Shown: positions 11,870 to 24,664 of the stretch, piece by piece
How the letters are laid out: each line of letters begins with the position of its first letter
Position numbering within the stretch: position 1 is the stretch's first letter
Origin: Cantharellus purpuraceus
Taxonomy: Eukaryota > Basidiomycota > Agaricomycetes > Cantharellales > Hydnaceae
Assembly (NCBI GenBank): GCA_025174535.1
Contig: JALBUN010000001.1
Coordinates: forward strand, 1,054,001-1,118,000
Reading direction: 5' to 3'
Length of the DNA: 64,000 nt
Position numbers and translations under genes: made by a program
Notes under the pieces: model-generated
What the model saw: only the letters and a program-made list of their open reading frames with translations
The model's database searches: none
Told to the model about the DNA's origin: nothing

Positions 11870-12304
11870 CTACCGCTGACACGAAATAATATCCTGCTTT
11901 TGATTACGACGGACATGTCTCACAGAGTCAAATACTGTGCCAGCGGGCAAAGTGAAAAATGAAAGTTGATAACCCTGTGCCTGACCGTATTCACCGTTCT
12001 CCAAGATCAAACACGCAGCCATGCATTTGCCAAGCATCTCCGATGGCTGGCCCGATATGGGAAGCAGCGCGTGACCACTTTCGAGTCGCCTTGCATAGAG
12101 TTGGGTGACGATGACGTGGAAGACATCGCCTGTATAAAATTGAATGTCGAGTGGGACCTTAAACTTGATACCCCAGGTGAGCGATGGACCAAGTCCTGCT
12201 GACACCTCGATTCCTCCGCTGGACACAACCGTGTCATACCCACAGTGAATAACGAGGGAGGGCCAATGGATGAACACACAAAGGGCCGCAGTGGGATCCC
12301 CGCC
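11870..12304 (-). CDS. Possible exon of an unrecognised gene
   Basis: An open stretch of about 145 codons between an upstream stop (near 12305) and a stop at 11870. It has host-like, C-ending codon use (for example the stretch reading DIQFYTGDVFHVIVTQLYARR). No ATG fits its start, so it could be an internal exon or a decayed gene. No domain is recognised. It may simply be a chance open frame in the long pacC upstream region; the protein-like composition is the only support. Confidence 0.27.
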   Translation of the reverse strand, partial: GGDPTAALCVFIHWPSLVIHCGYDTVVSSGGIEVSAGLGPSLTWGIKFKVPLDIQFYTGDVFHVIVTQLYARRLESGHALLPISGQPSEMLGKCMAACLILENGEYGQAQGYQLSFFTLPAGTVFDSVRHVRRNQKQDIISCQR

Positions 12305-15300
12305 TCAGAGCCTCGACGTCGAACCAGCCTTCTACTCATCCGACAGCACAAGCGTTGTTTGCTAGGTACCTCCGCGATGAGTGGTGGGCACAACGGGATC
12401 GTCCGTTAAAAAACGCAGACCATCCCGTCTGGGCGAAACGCACCGGTCCCGACACACCCGTTCCTGGTGCTTCTGCATACAGCGGAAGGGCACATGTGAT
12501 GCCAGTCACTGCGATTATGCCCGGGTTTCCAAGCGTGCCTACAAGGCGGAGTGTCTGGCATAGATCTTACAAGGCATGGCGTCATAGCGTTGACTATCTC
12601 CTTGCGGCTCGGGGAAACGATCAGGATGGGACACCAGTAGCGCCTTGACGATGCATATCGTTTTATCACACACCAAGGGGCCGGTACAATCAATACACGA
12701 TGATTATCAGGCAACACAACACCCGCACTCACCACGCACATGTCTCTTCACGCGTTGAACGCTTTCCGCAACCATGTTGCTTGCTTGCAACTGATGCCCA
12801 ATAGCAGACCACGAGGGTGAGTGTACGCTGACATGTCTGCGGTACGAGAATTTACCGAGCGTCTGATGACAACGCCCCCCGGTCTTTAATGAGGACCATA
12901 GGAACAAATAACAGTTGACCAACCAATCCAGTTCCGCTCATACAGCGTTATCACATCCAGTAACAAACGAGGCCATTATGGCTGGCCCAGATCGAAGAGA
13001 GCGGTGACGCCTCTGTCAATGCTGCAATTGTCCACTCTCCCACGAATTCAAAAGGAGAGATTGCCTAGAGTTCATATAGGTAGTGCAATTGGGGGAGGAC
13101 TGGCGGCCTATCATTTACGGCATCCAATATTAGCCACAATGCACACAGTGTCCGGCCTCAAAACTTTAGAGATAAGTTTGTCCGGGCTGGTCGTTTTCAA
13201 ATAAGCTGGATTTCAACACTACATGTCCTGTCCCGGATCGTCTGTCAGGAGCCAAATCTAGTCTGATTAGATCTTTGGATACCCCCAGAAACCCCTGGAC
13301 TTACATGCGATCGCCGAAACTCAGGACAAAGGAGGCAATAACAAGTAGCTGAATAAATTATCGACCCGCGCACTCACTAGAACCGCGCAAGAGTCGAAAG
13401 CTGCCGACGAGGGGGATTCGTTGACTGCCTTTGGTCACTTAGAGATTCGGCTCTCCCTCCTCGAAGCTATTGCAAATAGAGGATTCGGGCACCTGTTTAG
13501 TCAGAATGACCAATGGTATCTACCATATGCAAATGGAACATAATCACCCCTGTGCATAGCGCATCATTTCATACATCCAGGGGCTGAGCGCTAGTTACAA
13601 GGGCCTATTCGATATGCCAATCGCTCGAAGAGGCATACATTCGTGGATAATTGTATTGTCCTCGACCAAGTTGAATCCGCCCCTCACTCCTCTAATGAGT
13701 CCCTCCTACTATGGTCGCGATCAGTGTTGACATCACCAACTCCAAGGTCTGAAAAATGAACGCGTGTTGCTATCCATAAGCGCAGCGGGCTAATGACATC
13801 ACTCACTTTTGCACTGCGGCCACACCGAGCAATTGAAGGATAAGAATGCCGGTGAATGGGGAATTCTATTGCAGAAAACGTGGACAATTCCGCCGCCATC
13901 ACTCCTTACTTTCGACGCTGGATACCAGGGCGGCAGGAGGTGGCAGTGCTCATAGCTGTTCGACCTTCTGTTCGACCTTCTGTTCCCTGCCACTCCAGAT
14001 CCAGCATGAGTACTTAAACGCCCTGAAATTTAGTCACTCACAGACTGAATATTTTAGCGTAGCAAAACAACGCTAACTTCCATTGACTGCGGTTGCACAA
14101 CTTGAAAATATCTAGCTCACGGAACATAGGAACATCACAAGTCGATATCTTGAAAGATACCAACTTCATTTGTTCTCCACAGCGCCGATGGACAAAAATA
14201 GAAACCCACTGGACCCTGAGTGAACGCACTCGATAAGAAACGGATAGAGGCCAACTGAGAATAAGGCCAGTACGTTGGGAAGTACCGAGTATACTAGCCA
14301 TCAGTAGATGATGAGTTGGCGTAGGTTGGATTCTGGATTCAGACCTCCCAGGAATCTCAAATTCAGGCATTCATTATGAACATCCGCGAATGATCATGAT
14401 GGTGCCACTATGTCAGCATGTGAGTTCAGCGTCTTGGCCGTCCACACCTCGTTCCGAGGGTCTCACAGTAGTGCCAAGCGCCTTTCGAATACGGACATTC
14501 TTGGCGTAGATCAATGCGGAAAAGCTCGGTAGGTTAGATATCAAAGGGGTGGTGGTTATCTCGAAACGGAAGGCTGCCAGTGGTAGCAATCTGCCCTTGC
14601 CAATAATGCTAATCAGAAGGGAAACTACTTACGGAGTAGAGGGTGCCTGGACAAATTGACAGCTGGTCTCGTCTCAACCAGGTGCTGCCCGCAAGGAGTC
14701 CAGGGGTCTTCATTAATACGTATGGGCGGGTTTGAGAAGATCTGATGTAATGGACATGACATTCATCCAAACCGCTATACCAACCTAGGGAAACAGGCGC
14801 TTGTCGTCAGGGTTAGGGTTGGGGAGCTAGCGAAGAGAGGGTACATATTTATGGAGTCCAGGCTAGGCTATCGGATACAAGCGATGCACGTATATTGGCC
14901 CGATTGTGTTGCTTGGAGGGGTTCGGGACCGAACCTATCAATACCGCTTTGTTCCATGGAGACACGGGTCAATCGTCTAGTTCCAATTACCTTTGTCATC
15001 TTGCAAGGAAGCTTGCGTGTCATTGATGAAGGTTTTCAGGCCTCATTAAGGAGCTGAGTCACGAGGCCATTATGCGAGAAGGACGGGGAATAGTTACTGG
15101 CAGGTGACTAGGGTGACATACACATGCATAGCACATGCACCTATTAGTTTTCAGAAGATGAACGGAACTTCGCGTCGCTTTACGTAATATTTTGAAAGCC
15201 AGACATCCATCATCACTTGAGCTTTTAACGCAGCGTTGACTGGTAGCGAGGCTTTCATCCCCGCCACTCGATAGATGCGTCAACATTGCATTGATGTCAG

Positions 15301-17009
15301 GATTTCTAGCAGATCCAGTCCACCTGTACGTGGAATATCATCTGTACTAGGAACATTGGACTTGAAAATGCTGGCTGCTTCGATAAGAGTTAACGTGCGT
15401 ACAGATTGCAATATCCTATTTTAAAACACGCCGCATGAGGAACATGCCAGTGGGGTTATCTTGAAATGGCGGGTGCTCTCTGCTGTCGCTGGGGGACTTC
15501 GAGGACCCGCTCCCAAACGCTGCAACAATGCGAGGCATCTTGGCATCTGCATCAGGGGTTGGACTGAGTTTATTTCGGTCTTCTCTTAGTTACCGGGGTC
15601 CTGTACCTTGGGGAATGCCCGGACGGATGATAAAAGCTGCTGTCAAGTGTGACACTAGTCACAAGACGGTCCACAGAAGGACTCAAGGGTGATGACTCCT
15701 TGGAGCTCAAGCGCTCATCACTCCGGCTGCATAGCGAACTCTTGATAGAACGACGGACAACCAATCGCCACAAATTATGCTATCGTCAGTACGCAGGCAA
15801 ACGTGGCATAAAATAGTGAGATGTTTATCATGAAGATGAGCCAATTACACCGAACGCAAAAGGACAGCAGTGTGTTTTTATGGTTTGTTTTAAGTTGAAC
15901 TTGTTCCAGAGGATGAAGAAGATGCAGTCCTTGAATATTGAATACCGTTCCATTGCTCACTAGCAGTGATCGCGCGTAACCTCCTCCTCTAGGCCAGTCG
16001 CTCCCTCCTGTCTCGCAACCTATATCGACATGGCCTGATACAGGTAGGGCTCATATCGACTCCCGGTTTTTCCCCAGAGAAGGTACGCACCAGCGCCCCC
16101 CGTCTTCATTATGAACGCGCACGGCAGAGTTGAAGGGTTTGTAATGGATTGGGCATCATCAAGTTCGAATTCAATGTCGCTTCGTCTATTAACAGGCGAT
16201 GTGCACTCCAAAATCTACCTTACTACGTCCACACCATGTGATTTCAAGACTCTATCGCAGCTGTTCATTTTGCATGCATCATCAGTCGAAGTTCTTCAGT
16301 GAGAAGAGAGTTCTCCAGCAACTTATATTTGCATCAAGATTTGTCCATCAAGGACACAGATGTCAAAGATTGGCATCCCCAAATACCAGGGGCTGCTATG
16401 TCCACTGTGGCTGATGGGTTCAGTTTCTTCAAGACTATGTCGGTGTGAAATATTATAAAACACTTTGCATGGCACATTTCTCAGAGAACGTGTATCGCAT
16501 TGCCTCATAGTGTTGTACAAAGGAGTCGTAGCAAAGTAAGCTCATTGCATATCGGTCACAAGTCGACTTAATTGACTGGAGCTTTGCAACGGTCTGCAGA
16601 GAACCCTTCATCGACCGTTCAGCGGGTTGGTAGATTAGAGTAAATCGTAATTCTCACCATCAGCAAGTGAAGGATTACCCCACTGGTTTGTGAGGCTCAG
16701 TACCAGAAGCTTTTGAGTCCTATAATTAGCTACTCACCCACGTCGGGAAATCGTGTGCTAATTGCAAGTGTAGGGTCAGGCCTAGCATTACGTATTCAAT
16801 AAAACTTACGTGTTCCGGCTGCTCCAAAGACAGCGAAGGACTGAGACAGAACTCAGCTGATGAGATAAGAGTAGAGGCAAGAAGCACACCAGAATAAAGA
16901 TCATGACTAGCCCATAGTCAGCCGGTGCCTAAAGAAGTTTAAGGGAGTGAAAACAACGTGCCTTGCGTTCCCCCGTCCTGAGTATCAAGCAAAATTAAAT
17001 TAATGGTGT
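12305..17009. other. 4.7-kb gene-poor interval
   Basis: No ORF longer than about 110 codons and no recognisable protein, tRNA or rRNA was seen on either strand. The only structure noticed is a short tandem duplication at 13958-13985. It may hold decayed genes or promoter sequence. Confidence 0.4.
13958..13985. repeat. Short tandem repeat, 12-bp unit
   Basis: GTTCGACCTTCT is repeated twice head to tail and is followed by a third, truncated GTTC. No function is suggested. Confidence 0.7.
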
Positions 17010-20000
17010 TCATTCATTGAAGACATTAGGGCTCACGATAGCCCCAGAGACAATGTAACTGAAGCGGGCAGGATGGGATGATTAGCAGTCAATTTACTAA
17101 TAGCTTGACTAACAATGGCGTACTTGTACTGGAGATGCAATAAGTCAGCTTTGGAGTCATTATTAGGGATGAATGCGTACTTTGGTGAACCATCGAGGAT
17201 ATCTGGTGCGCACCCAGCTATAACCCATATGTAAGAATGTGTCTAACACCTTTCCGTGACTCACTATTGGCTGTACAAACCAATAATGACCGTCATAGTA
17301 ATGCTGCAAAGTATGGGGATTAGACATTTCGTTGTCAGACGACACCTGAACCACCTTGAATTTAAGCCGACTGTAAGCCAGGCGGAATACTGATGCGCGA
17401 GGCGTCAGTCTTTTTCTGAAAATGAAGCGGTGAGGGAAATACCTGGGCGATGATCTGGAGTTCCACGAAGACGGTTACAATTAGGCTGTACATAGTGAAC
17501 TAAGAGACAGACTGGTGTTATGACCCAGTCAAACCCGGCCCTAGGTAACCATAAGTCCCCTGAATAGATATTTGAAGTTGCAATCAAACTCACCTAGGGT
17601 ACTTTCTATGCAACAGCCAGAACGGAATAGGGAGAACCACACCGAAAGCCAAAGCAAGCGGTACAGCGACATACGTCCCTCCAGCGCCAAACATTTGAGG
17701 GCCAAGTGCACCCCACGAGATTGCACTGAGGGTATTTAGCGAGCCTTATATCTCAACTGCCTAGGACTTACTTGCTATTATATGCCTGTGGGTTCTGTCC
17801 ACTCCACAAGCGTGTTCCAGAGATGCTGAGAAGCGCGGGCCGGTTGTCTACAATGGGCTTAGATGGTTCATGGCCTCGAAGCATCAAACAACTTACTATC
17901 GATGATATCTGAACAAATTTGTGCGTGTGAGTGGAGAGAATAAAGTAAAGGGTTATCTACTACCCACTGATCAACATTACATAGTTCAGCACAGATCCCA
18001 CCATGGCACCGCAAATCTGGGCTATGAACGTCACCCTATGGGGAAGTTTACAATACTGTCCAAGTTTGAAATCTTGGAGCAACCCGAGAGCCTGAAAGGA
18101 AATTGTATAGTAGAACACGACCAGATCGAAACTAATTACCTGATTCATGGTATGTTGGGCGTATAGTGTGCCGTACCTATACGATATAGTGTTCGTATTC
18201 GATACTGGGTGAAGGTAAGAGTCGGTGCTCACATGTTCGCAATGGGCTTTCCTGGAATCATGAAGGCTACTATCATCTAGAGAAAGGGGGTTGGAGGTGG
18301 ACACAGACATTTCATGCGATCAAAACCGACCTGGAAGAATCCAGTTCCGAACCAAGAAAGAGAGAATCCCGTAACCTGAGCAAAATAGATAAACTGTGAG
18401 CTAATGCTGGACCTACATCATGAAAAATACCCACGGCAGCGAGGAATCCGTACAAAACAGTCAAAACGAAGGTAATGATCAGGAGTACCGTCAAGGCCCA
18501 CCAAGGGAGACCACTGTTTCCTTTGTAATTGGTGGTCTTGCATAGAACATTATCATAAATATGCTCATAGGACTGTCAAATAATAAGTACCTGAGCGACA
18601 GCATACGACACTGCAAAAAGGACAAGGAACCACCTGTAACAGAAGCTTATTAGATTGCTAAGTCATGCAATGTCCAGATAGTAGAATACCAGGTTGGCAC
18701 GGGTTTGTATGCTTTCATCTTTTCATAATGAGGGTCGGTGATCGTCACTTTGCCTCGAAGATTAGAAGCAGTAAATGCCCCACGAATGGCAGGCCAATGC
18801 CATAAAAAGACCTATATACTTTGTCACTTCGTGCAGTTAAAGGTGAGTAATGGCAAATTACATGAACCAACTTCAAGTCGCGAGCCTTGCGTTAGGCCTG
18901 CACGATTCAGATATTAAAGTACGACTCACGCAAGCCCCGAGAGCAAGGTTCGACACCAGAAGGAAAAGAGCCTAGAGATCAAGATGAGAACTGGTTCTTC
19001 AATGAATATGCTGCACATTAATGGACTCACATTAGAAGCCGAGAAGAACGCAGGTCCTACTTGGCTGTACTTCTCGGCATCACTAGACTGGTTTCAGAAA
19101 TTTGAGGTTGGATAGGGTGAGAACTTCATACAATTCGTTGTTTGTCAATATCGCAGTTTGGTCATATTGGGTGCCATTCTCGAAGAATAGAGCTTGAGAC
19201 ATGAACGGGAAGTTCTTAGCTTTCCATATGTTCCCTAAGTATATTATTTAGCTATAATTAACAACCACCTCAAACTGCGGCTCACCGTAATAGAGGGCAA
19301 CCATGAAGATATATGTAAAAATGTATCCGCCGAGATAGTTGAGCTGAGTCTTGAGTGGGAACCAAAGAGCGCTTCCGCCTGTGATCGAGGGTATCGTCAA
19401 ATGGCCAATAACTAATGAAGAGCATGGGAATGCCTGACCTATGTAGTTCCAATCAAAGCACCCGGCGAGCAGTCCCATTCCTTCGTTGTTAGATGCACCT
19501 CCAAAGATGTTTCGGATTGCATCGCCACGACCGTTAGCTACCAGGCAGAAAATGGAAAACCCTGATAGTACGGGAAAGATGTACTGCGTAAAATATATAA
19601 AAAAAGGAAAAGGGTAATAGAGATCCCGCATGTGCTTACTTGTGGAACGATCTCCCAGATACCGACGACGCTGGAATAGGGGATGAGACTTGTTTCAGTA
19701 CGTTTTCACCCATCAAGGGGGTAAAACATACGCGAAGACCACCCAGAACAATTTGACACGCTTGCTTGCCATGTTGCGATCAAAGTGCAACGCTTGAAAA
19801 ACCTAGGGAAGGATGCGTGGATCTCATATAGTATTTAGTCCAAGACAGTGCACTTACATTCGCCGTAGTGATGATGGTGGGCCACCAGGTCATTGTCGGG
19901 AAAACCAAGAATTCGCGCAGGAAACTAGATGATGATGAGTTGGTTGGGACCTCTATAATTCCTCCGACACATACCCAGCAAATCCATATCCCAAGAGCTG

Positions 20001-20868
20001 TGAGGAGAATAACATGAAGATGGCCAGCCCAGCGTTCAACTGCTTGTTATAATAGAGGTTATCCACTGCGATAATTTCTGACGCTGTTGCAGACACCGAC
20101 GCAGTCGAACACCTTCAAAAACAATTAGTGCATTGTCAGAGACTAGAAAACGGACAGACATTATGATCAATCCTGATTTTCATGTTTTAATTTATTGAGA
20201 ATTCGTCAAGACAAGATGAACGGACCTGTGTGCTCCTTGACTAGAAGTTCCCAGTAGATATGAGCATTCAAAGCGACGCCGAAAGTGTCCATGTACGTAC
20301 TGTTAAAGGGGCCGGGGTTCAGATAACGGAACCAACCCCAAGTTGGGATGACTTTCGCCATAACGTTTCCCAATACATAGGACACAAGAAGGAGGAACAG
20401 TTGAGCAACGCTAGTCACAAGTGTTTGCCATCGGCTCTTATGAATATTCCACACTGAAGAACGCACTTGACTGTCTGGGGCTTGAAACTAGTGAACCAGA
20501 TGATCAATGAAATTGGAGATGGGATAACAAGAAAAAGCCAACCCACTAGTATATTTGCGCCAATACGCTTCCGAATGCACTGAGACCAAGGCCCAGGAAC
20601 CAGAATCGAAAAGTCAAGGCAGGCTGCGATGGATCATCTTGTGTAGATAACACCTGCAAGGAATATTGATGTTGAGGGATATGGGTGGTACGTTAGACCC
20701 GCTGACCTTTATAGACACATCTCGAGCATAGTCTTCGACTAAATACTCTTGTTCAACAGAGATGGTTTGGTTCTTCTCTACTTCAGCAACATCTACAGAT
20801 GCGATGTCGCCTTTGTCAGACCCAGATACAGAGAGTTTTTTGTCTTCCCAGTGCGGAGCAGTATCCAT
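17010..20868 (-). CDS. OPT-family oligopeptide transporter, many introns
   Basis: Starts at the ATG of MDTAPHWEDKKLSVSG (20868) and is broken by many introns of about 50-60 nt, several verified by frame. Conserved OPT (peptide-transporter clade) segments appear in order: DDPSQPALTFRFWFLGLGL, VAQLFLLLVSYVLGNVM with TWGWFRYLNPGPFN (the NPG motif), FDWNYIGQAF, SALWFPLKTQLNYLGG, PVPTWYSIWWFLVLF, YAQHTMNQALGLLQDFKLG, KLPHRVTFIAQICGAMVG, LLSISGTRLWSGQNPQ and WGALGPQMFGAGGTYVA. These imply a plasma-membrane protein with over ten hydrophobic spans importing tetra- or pentapeptides or related ligands by proton symport. I could not fix every splice site. The C-terminal exons are uncertain, and the stop is either 17010 or about 17032. 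I saw no disabling mutation. Confidence 0.88.
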
Positions 20869-21727
20869 GAATGCCAACACCAAGTCAAGGAGCCCTTGCT
20901 CTTGAGAATGGACTCAGAATTCTAAGGACCAGAATATATGTGCTGCGGGGGACTACTTTATCATAGATAACGTCTTTTTGTCCAATCCAGGTGCGGCTCA
21001 GGCGACGTCTTGACGCCATGTGGAGGCAACTTGGTGAAGTGTGAGAGCAGGCCTCTTGCAGAGCCTAGAAGTCATATGCCGTGGCTGCTCTCTTCGCTAA
21101 TAAGGAAGTCAGGGCAGCATTCTTTCGGAATGAGCGTCCCAGGGGACGTACCGCCTCATATTATTGGTAGAAGTTGCAGGCTGTAGGGCGATAACGTAAT
21201 GTGTAAGTGATCGGGGTGTGCTGTAAGCTTGGAAGATTATGCAGCATCCACTTGAGGGGAGATTAATTCATCGACATGGACCTTTGGGTGATATTTGGGG
21301 TAGCAATAAAACATCAGCTGCTCGAGTCCTGAGACGAAAGACAATCTTGAAGGCGGGGAAGACCCGACAGTCATATGACCAGTTTCCAAGATAGATATGA
21401 TGCAGTGCTGCGATTGTGTCATTCCGATATATGCGACAAGATGATTGTGCATATCAATGCTGAATGCGGTGATTAAATTATTCGATGGTGTTATGGCAAC
21501 TACAGACAATTGGTTTGAGAGCTCAAACACCATGAAGCTGCCATGCGAGAGTCTATAAGTGTCCGACTGAAAATAGGGCCGATAAGGCGGAGGCGGGTGA
21601 GAGTCCCCATTTACGCGTGATGATCGCGGCAGGTCACGTGCCTTCGCGTTGTTGATAAGTCAAATGCAAAAATGAATAATGTCCTCACACATTCCATTTT
21701 GGTCCCTGACATGCCATGTCTGTCCCA
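20869..21727. other. OPT promoter region
   Basis: The interval upstream of the OPT gene. Apart from a small unrecognised ORF at 21237-21533, no gene is supported. The host/transposon boundary is near 21728. Confidence 0.4.
21237..21533 (-). CDS. Small unrecognised ORF (98 aa)
   Basis: ATG-initiated, starting MVFELSNQLSVVAITPSNN and ending ELISPQVDAA. The look is of two or three beta strands (a WD/F-box-like fragment is conceivable), but no family is recognised. It lies about 370 bp upstream of the OPT start and may be a gene remnant. Confidence 0.25.
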   Translation of the reverse strand: MVFELSNQLSVVAITPSNNLITAFSIDMHNHLVAYIGMTQSQHCIISILETGHMTVGSSPPSRLSFVSGLEQLMFYCYPKYHPKVHVDELISPQVDAA

Positions 21728-22600
21728 CTGTTTTAGAACCTGCAAAATTATGGTGTTAGGGCAAACTCTAAATCACCACAATTCCGTGAATGAACAGCTG
21801 AGAAGAATATCAAACCCTGCTGCAGCACAACTCCAGAAACAATTTAACATTTGTACTTTGGTTACAATCCTTTGTATTGGTCAATGCAGACTATACGCAG
21901 AAAAGTAATACGTTTCTTAGCAGCAAGAAATGAATAAGACTTCCAGAGTCTAGAGTTCACAGATGCTTAGGGGTCCAGATATTCCAAAAAGAGGGGAATG
22001 CACTTAGAGGCTAAAGGAAGTAGGTGGATGAATCCAACCGTCCAACCAGTGGCACTCAGAAGCGGGTAACAGCAATGTGGGAAGTAGTCTAGCAACTGCT
22101 TCACACGAGTTCAAGCTTCTAATGCTCTGCAAAGGCAGTACACACTAGTAACTTAAACAAGAGCACTAATGGCAGGACTATCAACAGACAATCTCACCCT
22201 GTAGATTCGTAGTCACGTGAGGCAGATACTACACTCATGCCCAAAGCAGGAATATTACTACTTCGAGTGCAATCAGGTACAGTTACACAACTGTAAAAGA
22301 TCCTTGAACTGGTAATCAACAGTTACTGAGATATAGAGGATGACACTGTATGTCACTCTAGTCACACTGGTGTGCAGAAGATGGGTAGAATAGGTTGAAT
22401 ATGTTACTATTTCAGAGGCAGAATGACCTCCTTATATATTGTATTTACAGGAGCTGACTAATGCTTCTGGAATATTCTACCTATTAATAGATGGAAACTA
22501 CTGGAAGGTTGTGGAAGGTGGAAGAAAGGGGTAGAATATTGCAAGCCAATCACAGGTTCTGATCACTGGACTAACACTGATCAGGAGCTGAATAATGGTT
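21728..22600 (+). repeat. 873-bp dispersed repeat R1, copy A
   Basis: By eye nearly identical to 49879-50751, with the same length; I saw only about three substitutions (for example near 21734 and 22080). It is interrupted at its right end by the copia LTR at 22601, whereas the other copy continues. It contains imperfect internal repetition (segments resembling GAATATTCTACCTATTAATAG). It is probably part of an older retroelement or of a segmental duplication; no protein is recognised. Confidence 0.85.
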
Positions 22601-22855
22601 TGTTGGATTTTCAAGCCGTGTGTTGATTATGGATGCGCAATGCATCATATTTTGGCATGTATCACTATATGTATGAATGGCTCATGCTGTTGTCTCGCTG
22701 AGCTTTAAAATTTGTAGGTAGGATATATTTTTGCAGGTGTGCTCGTTTCACCTCAGTGCTTTTGTCACTTGCACTGAGGTGAGTAGGTCTATTCAGTTGT
22801 ATGTTATGTGTCCTGATAGTTTTCAGTTGTATACTAGCTCCTCCGTGTTGTCACA
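22601..22855 (+). repeat. Probable copia 5' LTR
   Basis: Starts TGTTGGATTTTC directly at the break in repeat R1 and ends near TGTCACA, 12 bp before the primer-binding-like site. No partner LTR is in the window, so the borders are estimated. Confidence 0.5.
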
Positions 22856-22866
22856 AATTTTTCTAT

Positions 22867-22880
22867 GGGTTATGGGCCCC
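22867..22880 (+). other. Half-tRNA primer-binding site of the copia element
   Basis: GGGTTATGGGCCCC is complementary to the anticodon arm of eukaryotic initiator Met-tRNA (core GGGCCCATAACCC). Drosophila copia is known to prime from an internally cleaved iMet tRNA at a comparable site. Confidence 0.6.
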
Positions 22881-22887
22881 GGCAGTT

Positions 22888-24079
22888 ATGTCTTCCAAAA
22901 CCAAGTACCTTAGTGTCCAAATCAAAAAACTCGCTGTTGATGGCGCAAACTGGCTCTCTTGGAAGAGCCGGATGTTGACAATTCTGGAGTCGAGCTATTT
23001 GTCGAAGCATGTTCAGGGGACAGCTCGTGTCCCTGCGACCCCTAAGGTTCCACCAAAGGATCAAACACTGGATGAGGACGAGCTCAAAGCTTTGGATAAG
23101 CAAGAGCAACATTTTGAGAAGTATCATGCATGCGAGAGCCTTGACGCTTGTTCGGAATCATGTCAGTATACAATATTCTGATGTATATGAGATATACATC
23201 AGAATTTCAATGATACATAAAGCCAGGGAGTTACAATTTGGATATCTTAAAAGATTTCGGATGTGTGAAATTTTCATAAATATAAACATATATTCTATAT
23301 TTTAATAAACTTTAAAAGATGAGATATTTGGTTGAGATGAACATAATCATTTACATGGATATAATGGGAATGTATGTATTAATATAATTGGTATTATATA
23401 GGGTATTTAGATATACAAATACCAGGTGGGGATTAAAGATAGTTCAAATTATGTTATAAGTATTGTATAAGAAAGAATCAATGATATTTGGATGTTCCCT
23501 CAAGAGAGTTGCCACCACTAAATGGGGAAAAAACAATTATTTTTGAGAATTATGCCAAAATATCAAAATATGTTTTAATCTAGTATATTGTGTAAAATTT
23601 GAGAATCATGTTGAAATATGAAAATAAGTTTGAATTGAAGTGTATTGTGTAAAATTTGAGGAAAATAGGTTGTATATATGTATTTGTTGTATTTCTGAAC
23701 AAGCGACCTTGCTAAGGCTCAAATTTTCAATTCCATCTCCAACGAGCTGCTCCTCAAAGTCAAGGATTTGCAGTCTGCGAAGGAGGTTTGGGATGCTGTG
23801 TGTAATGAGTTTGAGGGCCAGCGGGAGATTATCCAAATTGACCTTTGCCGCTGAATGCACACCTCCAAGTGTGAGGACGGTGCAAACATTCAAAAACACC
23901 TTGCTGAACTTCTCTCAATGCATGAGAGGCTAGCTGGTATGGGTGTTGCGATGCCTGCCAACGAGTTCTTTGGTATCATCCTTACATCACTTCCAAAGGA
24001 TTTCTGGCCATTTGTGAACTCAATTAAAACTGCTGTCTCCATTGCGGGGAAGCATCCAGATCCATGAGACCTTATCAAG
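22888..24079 (+). pseudogene. Copia gag, N-terminal part, interrupted
   Basis: Begins MSSKTKYLSVQIKKLAVDGA and has the copia-type gag pattern NWLSWKSRMLTILES, later SISNELLLKVKDLQSAKEVW and LLSMHERLAGMGV. The 565-bp element sits between Leu and Ala codons at 23142/23711. There is a frame problem near 23850 and a TGA at 24065-24067. The coding sequence resumes after the gypsy insertion at 39803. Confidence 0.8.
23143..23707 (-). mobile_element. Solo 565-bp terminal-repeat element, copy 1
   Basis: Same sequence family as the terminal repeats of the two large elements, in the orientation of the 41702 copy. It starts GACGCTTGTTC and ends GAACAAGCGAC (one base off the usual GCGTC). The 3-bp duplication CTT (23140-23142 and 23708-23710) flanks it. 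Removing it restores the copia gag codons, so the borders are firm. It carries several private substitutions and so is older than the large copies. No coding capacity. Confidence 0.92.
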
Positions 24080-24084
24080 CTCAT

Positions 24085-24664
24085 TGTTATGACTATATTC
24101 ATTAACGTCCAGATCCCTGTCCGATCCACTCAGATCCCTGCGCATATGAAATCTACACTCCATTTGGAAACCACCGTCTCCATCTACCTGTCCGATTGTC
24201 ACTGCTGATTCCGCCCATCTGTCTCTGGTTCCGATTGATGCATCAGCATCACCATAGGAACCCAGACATCTGTCCCCATCGGACTCGGACATGCTCATGT
24301 AAGGCTGTCGGCCTCAGAGACCCATCACCAGAGTAATTATTATTAGATTTCAAATATGTATTTAAGTTGCCCAACTGGGGACTTCATTCCCCAGTTCGAA
24401 TATCGCCTAGTTCCTAAGTCTGATCCTAACTCTCTAAGTTGTACTCTGTCTCCAAAATCTCGGACACCGGTATCAGTGAGGGTGCAGCACATAAGCTGAA
24501 GCCAAGTCTGTTCCGACCCCCGTGACGTACTCCAACTCCGACCCGACCTCTGACCTCAATCTCCAACCCAATCTCCAACCCAATCTCCAACCCAATCTCC
24601 AACCCAATCTCTGACCCAATCTCCGACCCAATCTCTGACCGCCAATCGGACCTAGTGCATAACA
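24085..24664 (+). repeat. Gypsy-1 5' LTR
   Basis: 580 bp, TGTTATGAC...GCATAACA. It is longer than its 3' partner mainly because of extra copies of a 14-bp unit (CAATCTCCAACCC-type) at about 24557-24639. Confidence 0.93.
24557..24639 (+). repeat. 14-bp tandem array inside the gypsy LTR
   Basis: About six head-to-tail copies of a unit reading CAATCTCCAACC(C/A), with T/C variants. Copy number differs between all LTR copies in the window. Confidence 0.8.

Noticed and set aside
14809..14825. Interstitial telomere-like AGGGTTAGGGTTGGGG
   Set aside because: Only two TTAGGG-type units; expected occasionally by chance and no other sign of a telomere fusion.
12305..17009. Hidden tRNA or other RNA genes in the gene-poor interval
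   Set aside because: No A-box/B-box pair with a foldable cloverleaf was found by eye on either strand.
24557..24639. Satellite or origin-like array in the LTR
   Set aside because: It is confined to the LTR and varies in copy number among LTR copies, so it is an internal LTR minisatellite.
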